DNA from: Erythrobacter sp.
Lineage (GTDB): Bacteria > Pseudomonadota > Alphaproteobacteria > Sphingomonadales > Sphingomonadaceae
DNA: 64,000 nt
Assembly: GCF_011765465.1 (NCBI RefSeq)
Contig: NZ_CP050265.1
Location: 1,612,001-1,676,000, forward strand
Direction: 5' to 3'
Notes under the pieces: generated by a model
Seen by the model: only the letters and a program-made list of their open reading frames with translations
Databases searched by the model: none
Told to the model about the DNA's origin: nothing
Program-made: the position numbers and the translations under genes
Shown here: one piece after another, positions 26,116 through 34,254 of the stretch
How positions within the stretch are numbered: the first letter of the stretch is position 1
How the letters are laid out: every line of letters starts with the position of its first letter

Positions 26116-26393
26116 AGGACCCGCGCGATTTCAATACGCCCGACAATCAGATCCTCGGGCCGGAACACGTCGACAATCTCGCGCGCGCGGTGCTTTCGCT
26201 GACGCGTGAGGTCGCGGTGCTGACCGACCGGGTGATGGTGATCGAGACGCTGCTCGAACGCGAGGGCCTGGTGACAGTCGAGGCGATCGACACCTTCGAA
26301 CCCGACGCTGCGTTCCAGAAGCGGGTCGACGAGGCGATGGCGACGATCACCGCCGGGGTGGTCGCGGCGCTGCAGGGCGCGGACCGGGACTAG
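26112..26393 (+). CDS. Small helical partner protein C of methyltransferase (93 aa)
   Basis: Unrecognised 93-residue protein, the shortest of three homologues (others at 1875-2189 and 9981-10385). The N-terminal arm (1-18) is followed by a helix (about 19-51) with DRV-x2-IE-x-LL at about 39-48 and Gly 52, a short linker with EP, and a second helix (about 68-88). ATG overlaps the methyltransferase stop by 4 nt. Its TAG stop and the TAG of the convergent monooxygenase gene share the palindrome CTAG (26390-26393), leaving no room for a terminator. Role inferred as a partner or regulator of methyltransferase copy 3. Confidence 0.78.
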   Translation: MKDPRDFNTPDNQILGPEHVDNLARAVLSLTREVAVLTDRVMVIETLLEREGLVTVEAIDTFEPDAAFQKRVDEAMATITAGVVAALQGADRD

Positions 26394-27829
26394 CCTCTCA
26401 GCACCGCGGTCATGGCCGCCGCGCCCGCCGCGAGCGAGCCGATCCCCACCATCTTCAGCCGCGCGTCCGTCCGCTCGATCGCGGCGCGCATTTCGCCATA
26501 GGTGAGGTCCGGGTCCTGCGTCAGGAAGAAGCCGGGGCGCGCGAAATATTTCGGTAGCGCCGCGTTCAGCCCGCGCCGCAGCAGGAAGCCCGCGATCCAG
26601 CGCCGCATCGCCCAGGGGCGGTGGTTGTACTGCTCGGGAAAGACGTGGGTGACGAGCCAGCACAGGTCGCGCGCTTCGGGCAGGCGCTCTTCGGCATAGG
26701 CGGTAAGCGCGGTGTCGAGATCGCCCGCCGCCTCGAGGTGCTCTGCCAGCTTGTCAACGTCCTGCAGGGCGGAGTTCACCCCCAGCCCGAGGTCGGGCGG
26801 GAAGGCGTGGGCCGCGTCGCCTAAAAGCAGGGCGCGGCTGCGCGTCGGGCCGTCTCCGAAGGATGCCAGCAGTTCGCGCGCATATTGCGGGGCGGGAAAG
26901 GCGCCCGCTTCGAGCGAAACGAAATCCTCCGCTTCCTCGCGGCTGACGAGGTCGCGCACGGCGAGTTGCGGGAAGGAGTCCTCGAGAAAGGCGAGGAGGT
27001 CGTCCGCCGTCTCCAGCGTCCACAATTCGTGGTCCGCCTCGCGGATCAGGTTGACGCTGCGCGGGTGGCTCGCATCGGCGACGGGGAAGGCGAACAGGGC
27101 GCAGGCTTTCGTGCGGTCCTTGTGGCGCGAGGGGAGGATGTAGCTCATCGACGGATCGTCCACCGCCGCCCCGCCCTTCGCCGCGAAACGCGAGGGCAGG
27201 TTGAGCACCTTGTAGCGCAGCCCCGTCGAAAGCGAGGGCGTGGCGATCATCTCGAACCGCGCGGGGTCGATGCCGGGAAGGCCTTGCAGCCCGGAGCGGA
27301 TCGCCGAGTTTAGCCCGTCGCAGGCGAGCACCAGCGTCGGCTCGAAGCTCTCGGAGCGGCCCTCGCCATCCTCGACCTCGACCGACAGCCCGCCCGCTTC
27401 GCTGCGGGTAAGCCCCGCGACCTTGTGCCCGTAAAGCAGCCGCACCTTGTCGCTCGCAGTCTCGCCGATCGCCTCGTAAAGCATGGTCAGCAGCGCGCGG
27501 CGCGTGGTCCAGTAACATACGGGCCGGTTCGGATCGATGATCGGCACGCCCTTGGTTTCGGCCTTGCCGTCGGGCGTTATCGTCGTCGCGGTGAATTCGC
27601 GCGTGGCGACGCCGACGGGCGGCAGGCGGTCCAGTATCTCGAGCCGCTCGAACAGGCGCTGCGAACGCTTGTCGACGAGGTAGTTGAAGCTCTTGTTCTT
27701 CTCGAAATCGGAAGGCCCGCTGCGGCGTTCGGCGAGCACGATTTCGTCCCAGCCGAGCCGGTCGAACAGCAGCGCCGCCGCCAGCCCCGCAGGTCCCCCG
27801 CCGCTGATGAAGACCGAACGTTTCGTCAT
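26390..27829 (-). CDS. FAD-dependent monooxygenase (kynurenine 3-monooxygenase-like)
   Basis: A 479-residue PHBH-fold monooxygenase. The N-terminal GGGPAG motif (FISGGGPAGLAAALLFDRLGW), the DG motif ACDGLNSAIR and the FAD motif ALLLGDAAHAFPPDLGLGVN are visible. A C-terminal hydrophobic stretch (VGIGSLAAGAAAMTAVL) could anchor it to the inner membrane, as in kynurenine 3-monooxygenases, which it resembles in overall plan. The reaction would be NAD(P)H- and O2-dependent hydroxylation or epoxidation. Start ATG 27827-27829 is fixed by the FAD motif, although the ribosome site is poor. It stands alone between a convergent overlap and a divergent operator-containing gap. No other kynurenine-pathway gene is present. 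Confidence 0.87.
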   Translation of the reverse strand: MTKRSVFISGGGPAGLAAALLFDRLGWDEIVLAERRSGPSDFEKNKSFNYLVDKRSQRLFERLEILDRLPPVGVATREFTATTITPDGKAETKGVPIIDPNRPVCYWTTRRALLTMLYEAIGETASDKVRLLYGHKVAGLTRSEAGGLSVEVEDGEGRSESFEPTLVLACDGLNSAIRSGLQGLPGIDPARFEMIATPSLSTGLRYKVLNLPSRFAAKGGAAVDDPSMSYILPSRHKDRTKACALFAFPVADASHPRSVNLIREADHELWTLETADDLLAFLEDSFPQLAVRDLVSREEAEDFVSLEAGAFPAPQYARELLASFGDGPTRSRALLLGDAAHAFPPDLGLGVNSALQDVDKLAEHLEAAGDLDTALTAYAEERLPEARDLCWLVTHVFPEQYNHRPWAMRRWIAGFLLRRGLNAALPKYFARPGFFLTQDPDLTYGEMRAAIERTDARLKMVGIGSLAAGAAAMTAVLRG

Positions 27830-27879
27830 GGGGGAAAGGGCTACCAGAACGCGCCCGCCAGCCGCCGCGCCGCTCGACG

Positions 27880-27896
27880 ATGTTCGACTGGCGGAC
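27880..27896 (+). promoter_or_regulatory. Candidate IclR-type operator in monooxygenase/lipoprotein hydrolase gap
   Basis: The sequence ATGTTCGACTGGCGGAC lies within TGTTCG-ACTGG-CGGACA (27881-27897), a near-perfect inverted repeat with 5-nt spacer. It is centred in the 118-nt divergent gap. Confidence 0.55.
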
Positions 27897-27947
27897 ACAT
27901 GGCGCCCCGGGCATGGAGGTCCGCTGCCCCGCTGCCAGTCTGACACC

Positions 27948-28919
27948 ATGCCGAAAGCCGCCCTTGCCGCCGCCGCCCTGACCCTTGCGGGCTGCGCCTC
28001 CCTCCCCCTCGCTGCCGCCCTCGATGCCGCCTCCGCCCAGCCGCCCGCCTGCGCCCAGCTGCTCGCGGGCGCAGCGCAGAGCTTCGCGCTCGACCGCACG
28101 GCGGCGGACGGGCGCACCGTCCCGCTCACCGTCTTCGCCCCCGCCGAGCCGGGCGAATATCCTCTCGTCGCCTTCTCGCACGGCGCTTTCGCGACGCCGG
28201 GGCGCTACGAAGCGATGCTCGAACCGCTCGCGGCGGCGGGCTTCGTCGTGCTCGCGCCGATGCATATCGATTCCGAGGAATATCCGAGGGCCGAGGGCGA
28301 GCCCGCGCGGCCCGCGCACCCGGTGACATGGGCGGGCCGCACCGCCGACATGGACCTGGCGCTTGCGCCCGATGCGGCGATCCGGACGGCGCTGGCGGAC
28401 AAGGGGTTGAGGCTCGAAGAGGGCAAGGTCATCGCACTCGGCCATTCCTACGGCGCGCTCATCGCGCAGCTTTACGGCGGCGCGGTGGCGGTGGAGCCGG
28501 ACGGCGGCAGCGTCGACCGGCGCGACCCGCAAGTCGATGCCGTGGTCGCCTTCTCACCGCCCGGCCCGATGCCGGGGCTGATGGCGAGCGAAGGCTGGGC
28601 GAGCCTTGCCGCGCCTGCGCTCACCATTACGGGCACGGCGGACGTTCTGCCCGGCTTCATCGACGACTGGCGCGCCCATCTCGCCGCGCATGAAGCCGCC
28701 CCGGAAGGCGCGCGTGCCGTGTGGATCGGCGAGGGGATCGACCACTATTTCGGCGGCAGTTTCGGCCGGCCCGGCGAGGTGGGCGCGGAGGAAGCCCGCC
28801 TCTTCGCCCGTGCGCTCGAACGCACGCTGGCTTTCATGCAGGCCCATGTGCAGGATGAACCCGCCTGCCGGGTCGGAGCGCCGATCCCCGGCGAAACCTA
28901 CGAGGAGGACGCGGCATGA
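27948..28919 (+). CDS. Predicted lipoprotein, alpha/beta hydrolase (dienelactone hydrolase/chlorophyllase-like)
   Basis: A 323-residue exported hydrolase. The N terminus is a lipoprotein signal with lipobox LAGC (Cys near residue 16). The fold shows FSHGAFATPGRY as oxyanion region, the nucleophile elbow GHSYGA and a late His in GIDHYFGG. Such proteins hydrolyse esters or short-chain substrates. The protein is predicted membrane-anchored and facing the periplasm. ATG 27948 is supported by the lipoprotein signal. It overlaps the following SxxK hydrolase gene by 4 nt (ATGA at 28916), so two exported hydrolases are made together, probably acting on one substrate outside the cytoplasm. Confidence 0.85.
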   Translation: MPKAALAAAALTLAGCASLPLAAALDAASAQPPACAQLLAGAAQSFALDRTAADGRTVPLTVFAPAEPGEYPLVAFSHGAFATPGRYEAMLEPLAAAGFVVLAPMHIDSEEYPRAEGEPARPAHPVTWAGRTADMDLALAPDAAIRTALADKGLRLEEGKVIALGHSYGALIAQLYGGAVAVEPDGGSVDRRDPQVDAVVAFSPPGPMPGLMASEGWASLAAPALTITGTADVLPGFIDDWRAHLAAHEAAPEGARAVWIGEGIDHYFGGSFGRPGEVGAEEARLFARALERTLAFMQAHVQDEPACRVGAPIPGETYEEDAA

Positions 28920-30094
28920 GGATCGCCCGCCGGCTCGCACCCGCCGCGCTCGCGCCCGTCTTGGCCCTCGCCCTTGCGAGCGGGGTCGCTGCGCATGGTC
29001 CGGACGAGCGCTATTCCGATCTCGACAACCCCATGACGCCCGCCGATATGCAGGGCGCCAGCGTGCTCGATGTCGATCGCTACCGTCCGACCTACGCACT
29101 CGAAGGCTGCGCGAGCGACTTTCCCGCAGCCGCCGGGCCCGACGCAAACCTCGCCGCGGCGCTGGCCGAAGCGCAGGCGTTTTCGGATTCGCACAAGGGG
29201 CTCGGCCTGCTCGTGCTCAAGGACGGCGTGCCGGTCCACGAAAGCTATGGCGGCGGGGCGAGCGTTACCAGCACCAGCGCCTCGGCCTCGATGATGAAGT
29301 CGCTCATCGGCCTGCTTTACGGCATCGCGATAGAGGACGGCGTGATCGCCTCGGTCGACGACCCGATCGGCGATTACATCGCGGAATGGGAGGACGACCC
29401 GCGCGGGGCGATCACCCTGCGCCAGATGCTGACCATGTCATCGGGCCTCGCCCCGTCCGATTTCATGAAAATCATCTTCGCCCCCGACATCGGTGCCGAA
29501 GCGCTGAAACTGGAACTGGCGGGCGAGCCGGGCAGCACCTTCTACTACAACAACGCGGTGACGAAGCTGCTCACCCTCGCGCTCGACCGCGCGCTTGCCC
29601 GGCAGGAAAAGGGCGGCGTGCTGGACTATCTCGAAAGCGCGCTGTGGTGCCCGCTCGGCAATGGCCCGGCGCGGGTGTGGGTCGATCCCGCCGGCAAGGC
29701 GCGCGGCTATGCCGGGATGCAGGCGACATTGCGCGACTGGGCGCGAGTGGGCGAGATGATCCGCAATTCGGGCCGCGCGGGCGGCGAGCAGATCGTGCCC
29801 GCCAGCTGGATCGCAGCAATGGCGAGCCCGTCGCAGGCCAACCCGCAATACGGCCTGCACGTCTGGCTTGGGCGCGAACACACCCTTGAGCGCGCCTACA
29901 ACGCGGACAATCCGGTGAAAGTGCCCCATTCCGAGCCCTTCGTGGCGGAGGACATCGTCTATTTCGACGGCTTCGGCGGGCAGCGGGTCTATGTCCTGCC
30001 CTCGCAGGGCTTCACGGTGGTGCGGATCGGCGAGGTCGACCTGACCTATGACGACGCGGTCATCCCCAACCTGCTGGCGCGCGCCGCCGAATAA
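28916..30094 (+). CDS. Exported serine hydrolase, beta-lactamase class C-like (copy 2)
   Basis: A 392-residue protein with a Sec signal peptide (LAPVLALALASGVAA). The catalytic motif SMMK (in SASMMKSLIG) and the Tyr motif YNN (in FYYNNAV) are intact. It shares the overall plan of the hydrolase at 22281-23642, including LRQMLTMSSGL versus VRHLLDMRTGL, HSEPF versus HSEPY near the C terminus and VYVLPSQ versus VYMIPSQ. The two are paralogues. Like that protein it probably cleaves an ester or amide in the periplasm. It is translationally coupled to the lipoprotein hydrolase. A hairpin at 30097-30114 follows the stop. Confidence 0.87.
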   Translation: MRIARRLAPAALAPVLALALASGVAAHGPDERYSDLDNPMTPADMQGASVLDVDRYRPTYALEGCASDFPAAAGPDANLAAALAEAQAFSDSHKGLGLLVLKDGVPVHESYGGGASVTSTSASASMMKSLIGLLYGIAIEDGVIASVDDPIGDYIAEWEDDPRGAITLRQMLTMSSGLAPSDFMKIIFAPDIGAEALKLELAGEPGSTFYYNNAVTKLLTLALDRALARQEKGGVLDYLESALWCPLGNGPARVWVDPAGKARGYAGMQATLRDWARVGEMIRNSGRAGGEQIVPASWIAAMASPSQANPQYGLHVWLGREHTLERAYNADNPVKVPHSEPFVAEDIVYFDGFGGQRVYVLPSQGFTVVRIGEVDLTYDDAVIPNLLARAAE

Positions 30095-30096
30095 CC

Positions 30097-30114
30097 GGGC
30101 GGATTAATTCGCCC
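30097..30114. terminator. Short hairpin in convergent gap
   Basis: A 7-bp stem (GGGCGGA with TTCGCCC, one G-T pair) and a TTAA loop fill the 22-nt gap between the serine hydrolase and the convergent PhyH-like gene. No T-run follows, so its terminator activity is uncertain. Confidence 0.4.
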
Positions 30115-30116
30115 TC

Positions 30117-31079
30117 TCAGTTCGCAGGCGCGGTGCTGCGGTCGGAGAGCGCGTTCGCGTCCTCTTTCGCCTTCATCTTCTTGAAGGTCTCGTATTCGTT
30201 GACCTCGCCCATCGTCTTCTTGGGCCAGCGGGTGGCGAAGCCGCGCGGATACTCCGCATCGCCCTCGCGCCGCCCGTCTTCCGACCACAGCAGCGGGAAG
30301 AGCGGGCCTTCGGGCTTTTCCCCGTCGAGCATTTCATCGAAGCTGCATCCGGCAATGTTGAGGCAGTCGGGCCGCGGAGCCCAGCGGATGTCGTCGCCGA
30401 ACACCCGGATCGAGACCGCCACGCGCCAGTCGTCGGTCGGATTGCCGGCCGAATAGTGCAGCGCCCAGGGATGGACGATGAGCATGTCGCCCGGGTCCAT
30501 TTCCCACTTGAGGAACCTCAGCCCCTCCTCGCCGCGCCTGCTTTCGATGTCGGGATGCGGCACGCGGTCGTCGGGCTTGATCATCTTGCGCGCGTTCGGG
30601 CTGAACAGCCAGTAGGGCACGTCGTCGTGTTGCGTCCCCGCAAGCACTTCGAGGCAGTTCTCCTCGACGATCGGCGTGAGCGGGATCCACAGCGAAGGCA
30701 CCATGAAGCCCTCGACCGGGAAGGCCATGCGGTCGCAGTGCCACAGGGTCGCGGCGTCGGATTGCGGGGGCTTGGCGAAGAATTCGTCGAAGAAGAAGCG
30801 GATTTCCTTCGACTGCATCACCTTGCCCGCGGCCTCGGCCACCGGGCCTTCGAAGACCAGCCGGCGATATTCCTCGATGCAGCGCGCCATGTAGCGGCCG
30901 GGAATCGTGGGCAGCAGGCCGACGTCCTTCTTGCCTACGATGACCTCGCGCGCGATCGGCTCCAGCGCCTCGACCCAGTCCTGCGAGAGCACCTTGCGCA
31001 GGCACACCGCGCCGTCGCGGCGATAGGTCTCGATGTCCTCGTCGGTGATGTCCACGAGCGGGCTGGTGTTGAAGGCCAT
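30117..31079 (-). CDS. Phytanoyl-CoA dioxygenase (PhyH) family protein
   Basis: A 320-residue Fe(II)/2-oxoglutarate-type dioxygenase. The metal triad is visible as HCD (in TLWHCDRMAF) and a distal His in IVHPWALHYSAGN, with a following Arg (RVAVSIRV) for 2-oxoglutarate binding. The family hydroxylates diverse lipids and natural products. Cytoplasmic, no signal. It is a single-gene unit, divergent from the monooxygenase/racemase/deacetylase/cytochrome operon across a 265-nt gap containing two operator-like sites. Together with three flavin monooxygenases it adds to the oxygen-dependent capacity of the island. Substrate unknown. Confidence 0.87.
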   Translation of the reverse strand: MAFNTSPLVDITDEDIETYRRDGAVCLRKVLSQDWVEALEPIAREVIVGKKDVGLLPTIPGRYMARCIEEYRRLVFEGPVAEAAGKVMQSKEIRFFFDEFFAKPPQSDAATLWHCDRMAFPVEGFMVPSLWIPLTPIVEENCLEVLAGTQHDDVPYWLFSPNARKMIKPDDRVPHPDIESRRGEEGLRFLKWEMDPGDMLIVHPWALHYSAGNPTDDWRVAVSIRVFGDDIRWAPRPDCLNIAGCSFDEMLDGEKPEGPLFPLLWSEDGRREGDAEYPRGFATRWPKKTMGEVNEYETFKKMKAKEDANALSDRSTAPAN

Positions 31080-31162
31080 GGCCGGTGTCCTCTTGCGCTG
31101 TCCTCGTCCCTTGCGCCCCCCCTACCAGTCCCGCCGCGCGCGGCTCGGGCCTGCCCGCGCGC

Positions 31163-31181
31163 CTATCCGCGCATCGGATAG
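31163..31181. promoter_or_regulatory. Perfect palindromic operator candidate (strongest of the set)
   Basis: CTATCCG-CGCAT-CGGATAG is a perfect 7-bp inverted repeat around a 5-nt spacer, 84 nt upstream of the PhyH-like start. It defines the symmetrical form of the motif seen, more degenerate, in the other divergent gaps. Confidence 0.6.
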
Positions 31182-31213
31182 TCGCGATGTAAAGCCTGCC
31201 TTGCCGCCCCCCA

Positions 31214-31230
31214 TTGTCCGCAGGGCGAGA
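31214..31230 (+). promoter_or_regulatory. Second candidate operator in PhyH/monooxygenase gap
   Basis: TTGTCCGCAGGGCGAGA (TCCG-N5-CGAG) lies 33 nt after the palindrome at 31163-31181 and 115 nt before the monooxygenase start. The largest divergent gap of the island (265 nt) thus holds two sites. I see nothing else in it that I can support. Confidence 0.45.
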
Positions 31231-31344
31231 AACGCATGGTCGCAAGGTTCGCAACCGCCGCCCGAGCGCCGAGACCGGCCAAAAGCGCACGGCGAACCGT
31301 GCCGATGACGAGCGTAAGAGAGAACAGGACGGAGCCGCGAAGGG

Positions 31345-32550
31345 ATGACAGAAATTCGCACGCAGGTCGCGATCGCGGGCGCAGGGCCGGTCGGCACGGT
31401 CGCGGCCTATTGCCTTGCGAGCCAGGGCGTCGATGTCGTCCTGCTGGAAGAAGGCGCGGACTGCGCGCTCGACCTGCGCGCCTCGACCTTCCACCCGCCG
31501 ACGCTCGAAATGCTCGACGAATTCGGGATCACGCGGCGGCTCATCGAAAGGGGCCTGAAAGCGCCGATCTACCATTTCCGCGAGCGCCGCACGGGCGAGG
31601 TGATCGATTTCGACATGAGCGAGCTCGCCGACGTGACGCGCTATCCCTACCGCGTCCAGTGCGAGCAGTATCACCTCTCGCGGATGCTGTCCGAACTGGT
31701 GCGCGAACAGGCGGGCGCCGAAGTCCTGTTCGGCCACCGCGTCGCCGCGGTCGAGCAGGGGCCGGACGAGGTCACGATCCACGCCGAGGCGCCGACCTCG
31801 ATCCTCACGATCAAGGCCGATTACCTGATCGGCGCGGACGGGGCGAACAGCACGGTGAGGAAATGGCTCGGGACCGAGTTCCACGGCTTCACCTATCCGG
31901 AAAAGTTCCTCTGTTTCACCACCGAGGAACCGCTGGAGGAGCACATTTCGGGCCTGTGCCACGTCAATTACGTCTCCGACCCGGAAGAATGGATGGTGCT
32001 GCTGCGCGTGCCTTCGCTGTGGCGGGTGCTGGTCCCTGCCGACATGGACACGCCCGACGAGGTGCTGCTTGCCGATCCCAAGAAGAACGACGTGTTCGAG
32101 CGGCTGATCGGGCGCGGCGAAGAGGTCGCGACGCATCACCGCACGATCTACCGGGTGCACCAGCGGGTGGCGAAGAGCTTTCTCGAAGGGCGCGTGGCGC
32201 TGATCGGGGACGCGGCGCATCTCAACAACCCGATCGGCGGCTTCGGCATGAACAGCGGCATCCACGATGCCTTCAACCTCGCCCGGCGGCTGGTGCGGGT
32301 GTTCAACGAAGGCGCGGATGCCGACAGCGAACTCGCCGCCTTCGAGCGCCAGCGCCGCACGACGACGCATGAATTCATCCAGGCCCAGACGATCCGCAAC
32401 ATGGAATATCTCAAGGAAGGCGAAGGCCAGCTCCACGCCCGCCGCAAGGCCGAGATGGAAGCGATCCGCGCCGATCCCGAACGACGCCGCGCCTTCCTGC
32501 TGCGGCAATCCATGATCGAATGCGTCGAGCGCGAAAGGATGGCCGCGTAA
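31345..32550 (+). CDS. FAD-dependent monooxygenase (aromatic-ring hydroxylase family)
   Basis: A 401-residue PHBH-fold monooxygenase. GAGPVG is at residues 9-14 or so (VAIAGAGPVGTVAAYCL), the DG motif is GADGANSTVRKW, and the FAD motif is VALIGDAAHLNNPIGGFGMN. The sequence style fits the 3-(3-hydroxyphenyl)propionate/phenol hydroxylase group. It lacks the long C-terminal thioredoxin-like domain of TfdB/MhpA types. It leads a four-gene plus-strand operon: its TAA shares one base with the next ATG (TAATG at 32548-32552). Probably NAD(P)H-dependent ring hydroxylation; substrate unknown. Confidence 0.89.
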   Translation: MTEIRTQVAIAGAGPVGTVAAYCLASQGVDVVLLEEGADCALDLRASTFHPPTLEMLDEFGITRRLIERGLKAPIYHFRERRTGEVIDFDMSELADVTRYPYRVQCEQYHLSRMLSELVREQAGAEVLFGHRVAAVEQGPDEVTIHAEAPTSILTIKADYLIGADGANSTVRKWLGTEFHGFTYPEKFLCFTTEEPLEEHISGLCHVNYVSDPEEWMVLLRVPSLWRVLVPADMDTPDEVLLADPKKNDVFERLIGRGEEVATHHRTIYRVHQRVAKSFLEGRVALIGDAAHLNNPIGGFGMNSGIHDAFNLARRLVRVFNEGADADSELAAFERQRRTTTHEFIQAQTIRNMEYLKEGEGQLHARRKAEMEAIRADPERRRAFLLRQSMIECVERERMAA

Positions 32551-33317
32551 TGCCGCTGAAGCCTCGCCCCGATCCCGACGTGCTCGGCCACCGGCGGCTG
32601 TTCGGCGTGCTCGGCCCGTCGACCAACACGGTGGTCCAGCCCGATTTCGACGACCTGCGCGTGCCCGGCGTCACAAATCATTACAGCCGCATCGTGGTCG
32701 ACGACGCGCAGGCGATTTCGGACGAGACCTTCATGGCGGGCACGCTCGAAATCAGCCGCAACACGATCGACGCGGTGCGCGGCGTTTTGACCTGCAATCC
32801 CGACTACCTCGTGATGGGGATGAGCGCGGTGACCTTCTACGGCGGCGCGGAGGGCGCTGCGAAATGGCGCGAGAACATCGAGAAGGAGGCGGGGCTCAGC
32901 CTGTGCACCGGCTCGCAATCGCTGATCGAGGCGTTCAACGCCTATGGCGGGATCAAGCGCATCGCGGTGATCTCGCCCTATTACCCCAGCGCCAACGCGC
33001 AGGTCGCGCGCTTCATGGCGGACCACGGCATCGAGGTCGTGCGCGACACCTGCCTGCAATGCCCGAGCTGGACCGCGATCGCGCAGGTTCCCGTCGCCAC
33101 CTTGCGCGAGGAACTGAAGAAGCTCGACGGCGACGATGTCGATGCGCTGGTGCAGGTCGGCACGAACCTGTCGATGGTGAAATTCGCCGCCGCGGCGGAG
33201 CTGTGGCTCGGCAAGCCCGTGATCGCGATCAACACCGCGACCTACTGGAACGCGCTGCGCCAGAACGGCATCATGGACAGAAAGCCCGGCTTCGGTCGGC
33301 TGATGGAAGAATTCTGA
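32550..33317 (+). CDS. Asp/Glu racemase superfamily protein (maleate cis-trans isomerase-like)
   Basis: A 255-residue protein with the LGPSTNTVVQPDF start typical of maleate isomerases and arylmalonate decarboxylases. The two positions that usually carry catalytic Cys appear changed: the first-half motif reads VMGMSAVTFYGG where GCTS is usual, and the second-half motif reads QVGTNLSM. Other Cys residues exist (CTGSQS, DTCLQCPSW) but not in the canonical motifs. An isomerase or decarboxylase role with altered chemistry, or an inactive relative, is therefore possible. It overlaps the preceding monooxygenase stop by one base and is 16 nt from the deacetylase-fold gene. Ring-cleavage or diacid processing is suggested only by context. 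Confidence 0.8.
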   Translation: MPLKPRPDPDVLGHRRLFGVLGPSTNTVVQPDFDDLRVPGVTNHYSRIVVDDAQAISDETFMAGTLEISRNTIDAVRGVLTCNPDYLVMGMSAVTFYGGAEGAAKWRENIEKEAGLSLCTGSQSLIEAFNAYGGIKRIAVISPYYPSANAQVARFMADHGIEVVRDTCLQCPSWTAIAQVPVATLREELKKLDGDDVDALVQVGTNLSMVKFAAAAELWLGKPVIAINTATYWNALRQNGIMDRKPGFGRLMEEF

Positions 33318-33333
33318 GGGGGATCGCCCGGAA

Positions 33334-34254
33334 ATGTTCGAATACGACTACGTGCCGCTTCCCGAGCGCGCGCCGCTGAAATGGCCGAACGGGGCGAAGG
33401 TGGCGCTGATGTTCACCTTCAACCTGGAAACCTGGGACCTCGTCAAGGACACCGACCAGCCCTATTACGCGGGCGGCCCGGCGCTGCTGCCCAACGCGCT
33501 TGCCGGGCGCATCCCCGATTATCCGAACTATTCCTGGCGCGAATACGGCCAGCGCGTCGGCGTGTGGCGGATGTTCGAGCTGTTCGACGAAATGGGCGCG
33601 AAGGCGGGCTGCACGGTCAACGCCGTCACTTTCGAGCGCCGCCGCGCGATGGCCGATGCCTGCCTCGAGCGGGGCTGGGAACTGATCGCCCATAATTACG
33701 AACAGGGCGAGCTGCTGACCGATTTCCACGACGACATCGATGCCGAACGCGACATCATCCGCCGCTCGGTCGAGATGTATGAACGCCACGCCGGAAAGAA
33801 GCCGAAGGTGTGGCTGTCGAGCTCGCTGCGCGGCACGCTCAACACGCCGACCATCCTCGTCGAGGAAGGGTTCAAGGCCTACTGCGACATCATGAACGAC
33901 GACCAGCCCTACATGATCCGCACCGATGCCGGGCCGATCGTCGCGACGCCTTATTCCAACGTCATCAACGACTTCACCATCCTCACCCGCAACGCGCGCA
34001 CGACCGACGAATACCGCGATATCCTGATCGAGGAGCTGAAAGTCCTCCACGAAGAGGGCGCCAAGACCGGACGCATCATGAATGTCGGCCTCCACCCGCA
34101 CGTCTCGGGCCGGGCCTACACGATCCGGGCGCTGCGCGAGTTCATCGAATACGCGCAGAGCCTCGACGGCATCTGGTGGGCCACCCGCGAGGAAATCGCC
34201 GACTGGTATGCCGAAAACCACGAAGGCCATTTTCCCGGCCAGCTCGGCGGATGA
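33334..34254 (+). CDS. Polysaccharide deacetylase-fold protein (PuuE/allantoinase-like)
   Basis: A 306-residue NodB-fold protein. It starts with KVALMFTFNLETWD, where metal-dependent deacetylases have TFDDG, and its second motif reads IAHNYEQGE rather than HxxxH. The family's Asp-His-His metal site is thus not evident. This is the pattern of the PuuE-like branch (cofactor-independent allantoinase or formamide/urate-related hydrolases). HPHVSGR near the C terminus matches that branch's conserved late His. It probably hydrolyses a C-N bond in the cytoplasm. It overlaps the following cytochrome gene by 4 nt (ATGA at 34251). True polysaccharide deacetylation is unlikely given the lack of a signal peptide. 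Confidence 0.82.
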   Translation: MFEYDYVPLPERAPLKWPNGAKVALMFTFNLETWDLVKDTDQPYYAGGPALLPNALAGRIPDYPNYSWREYGQRVGVWRMFELFDEMGAKAGCTVNAVTFERRRAMADACLERGWELIAHNYEQGELLTDFHDDIDAERDIIRRSVEMYERHAGKKPKVWLSSSLRGTLNTPTILVEEGFKAYCDIMNDDQPYMIRTDAGPIVATPYSNVINDFTILTRNARTTDEYRDILIEELKVLHEEGAKTGRIMNVGLHPHVSGRAYTIRALREFIEYAQSLDGIWWATREEIADWYAENHEGHFPGQLGG

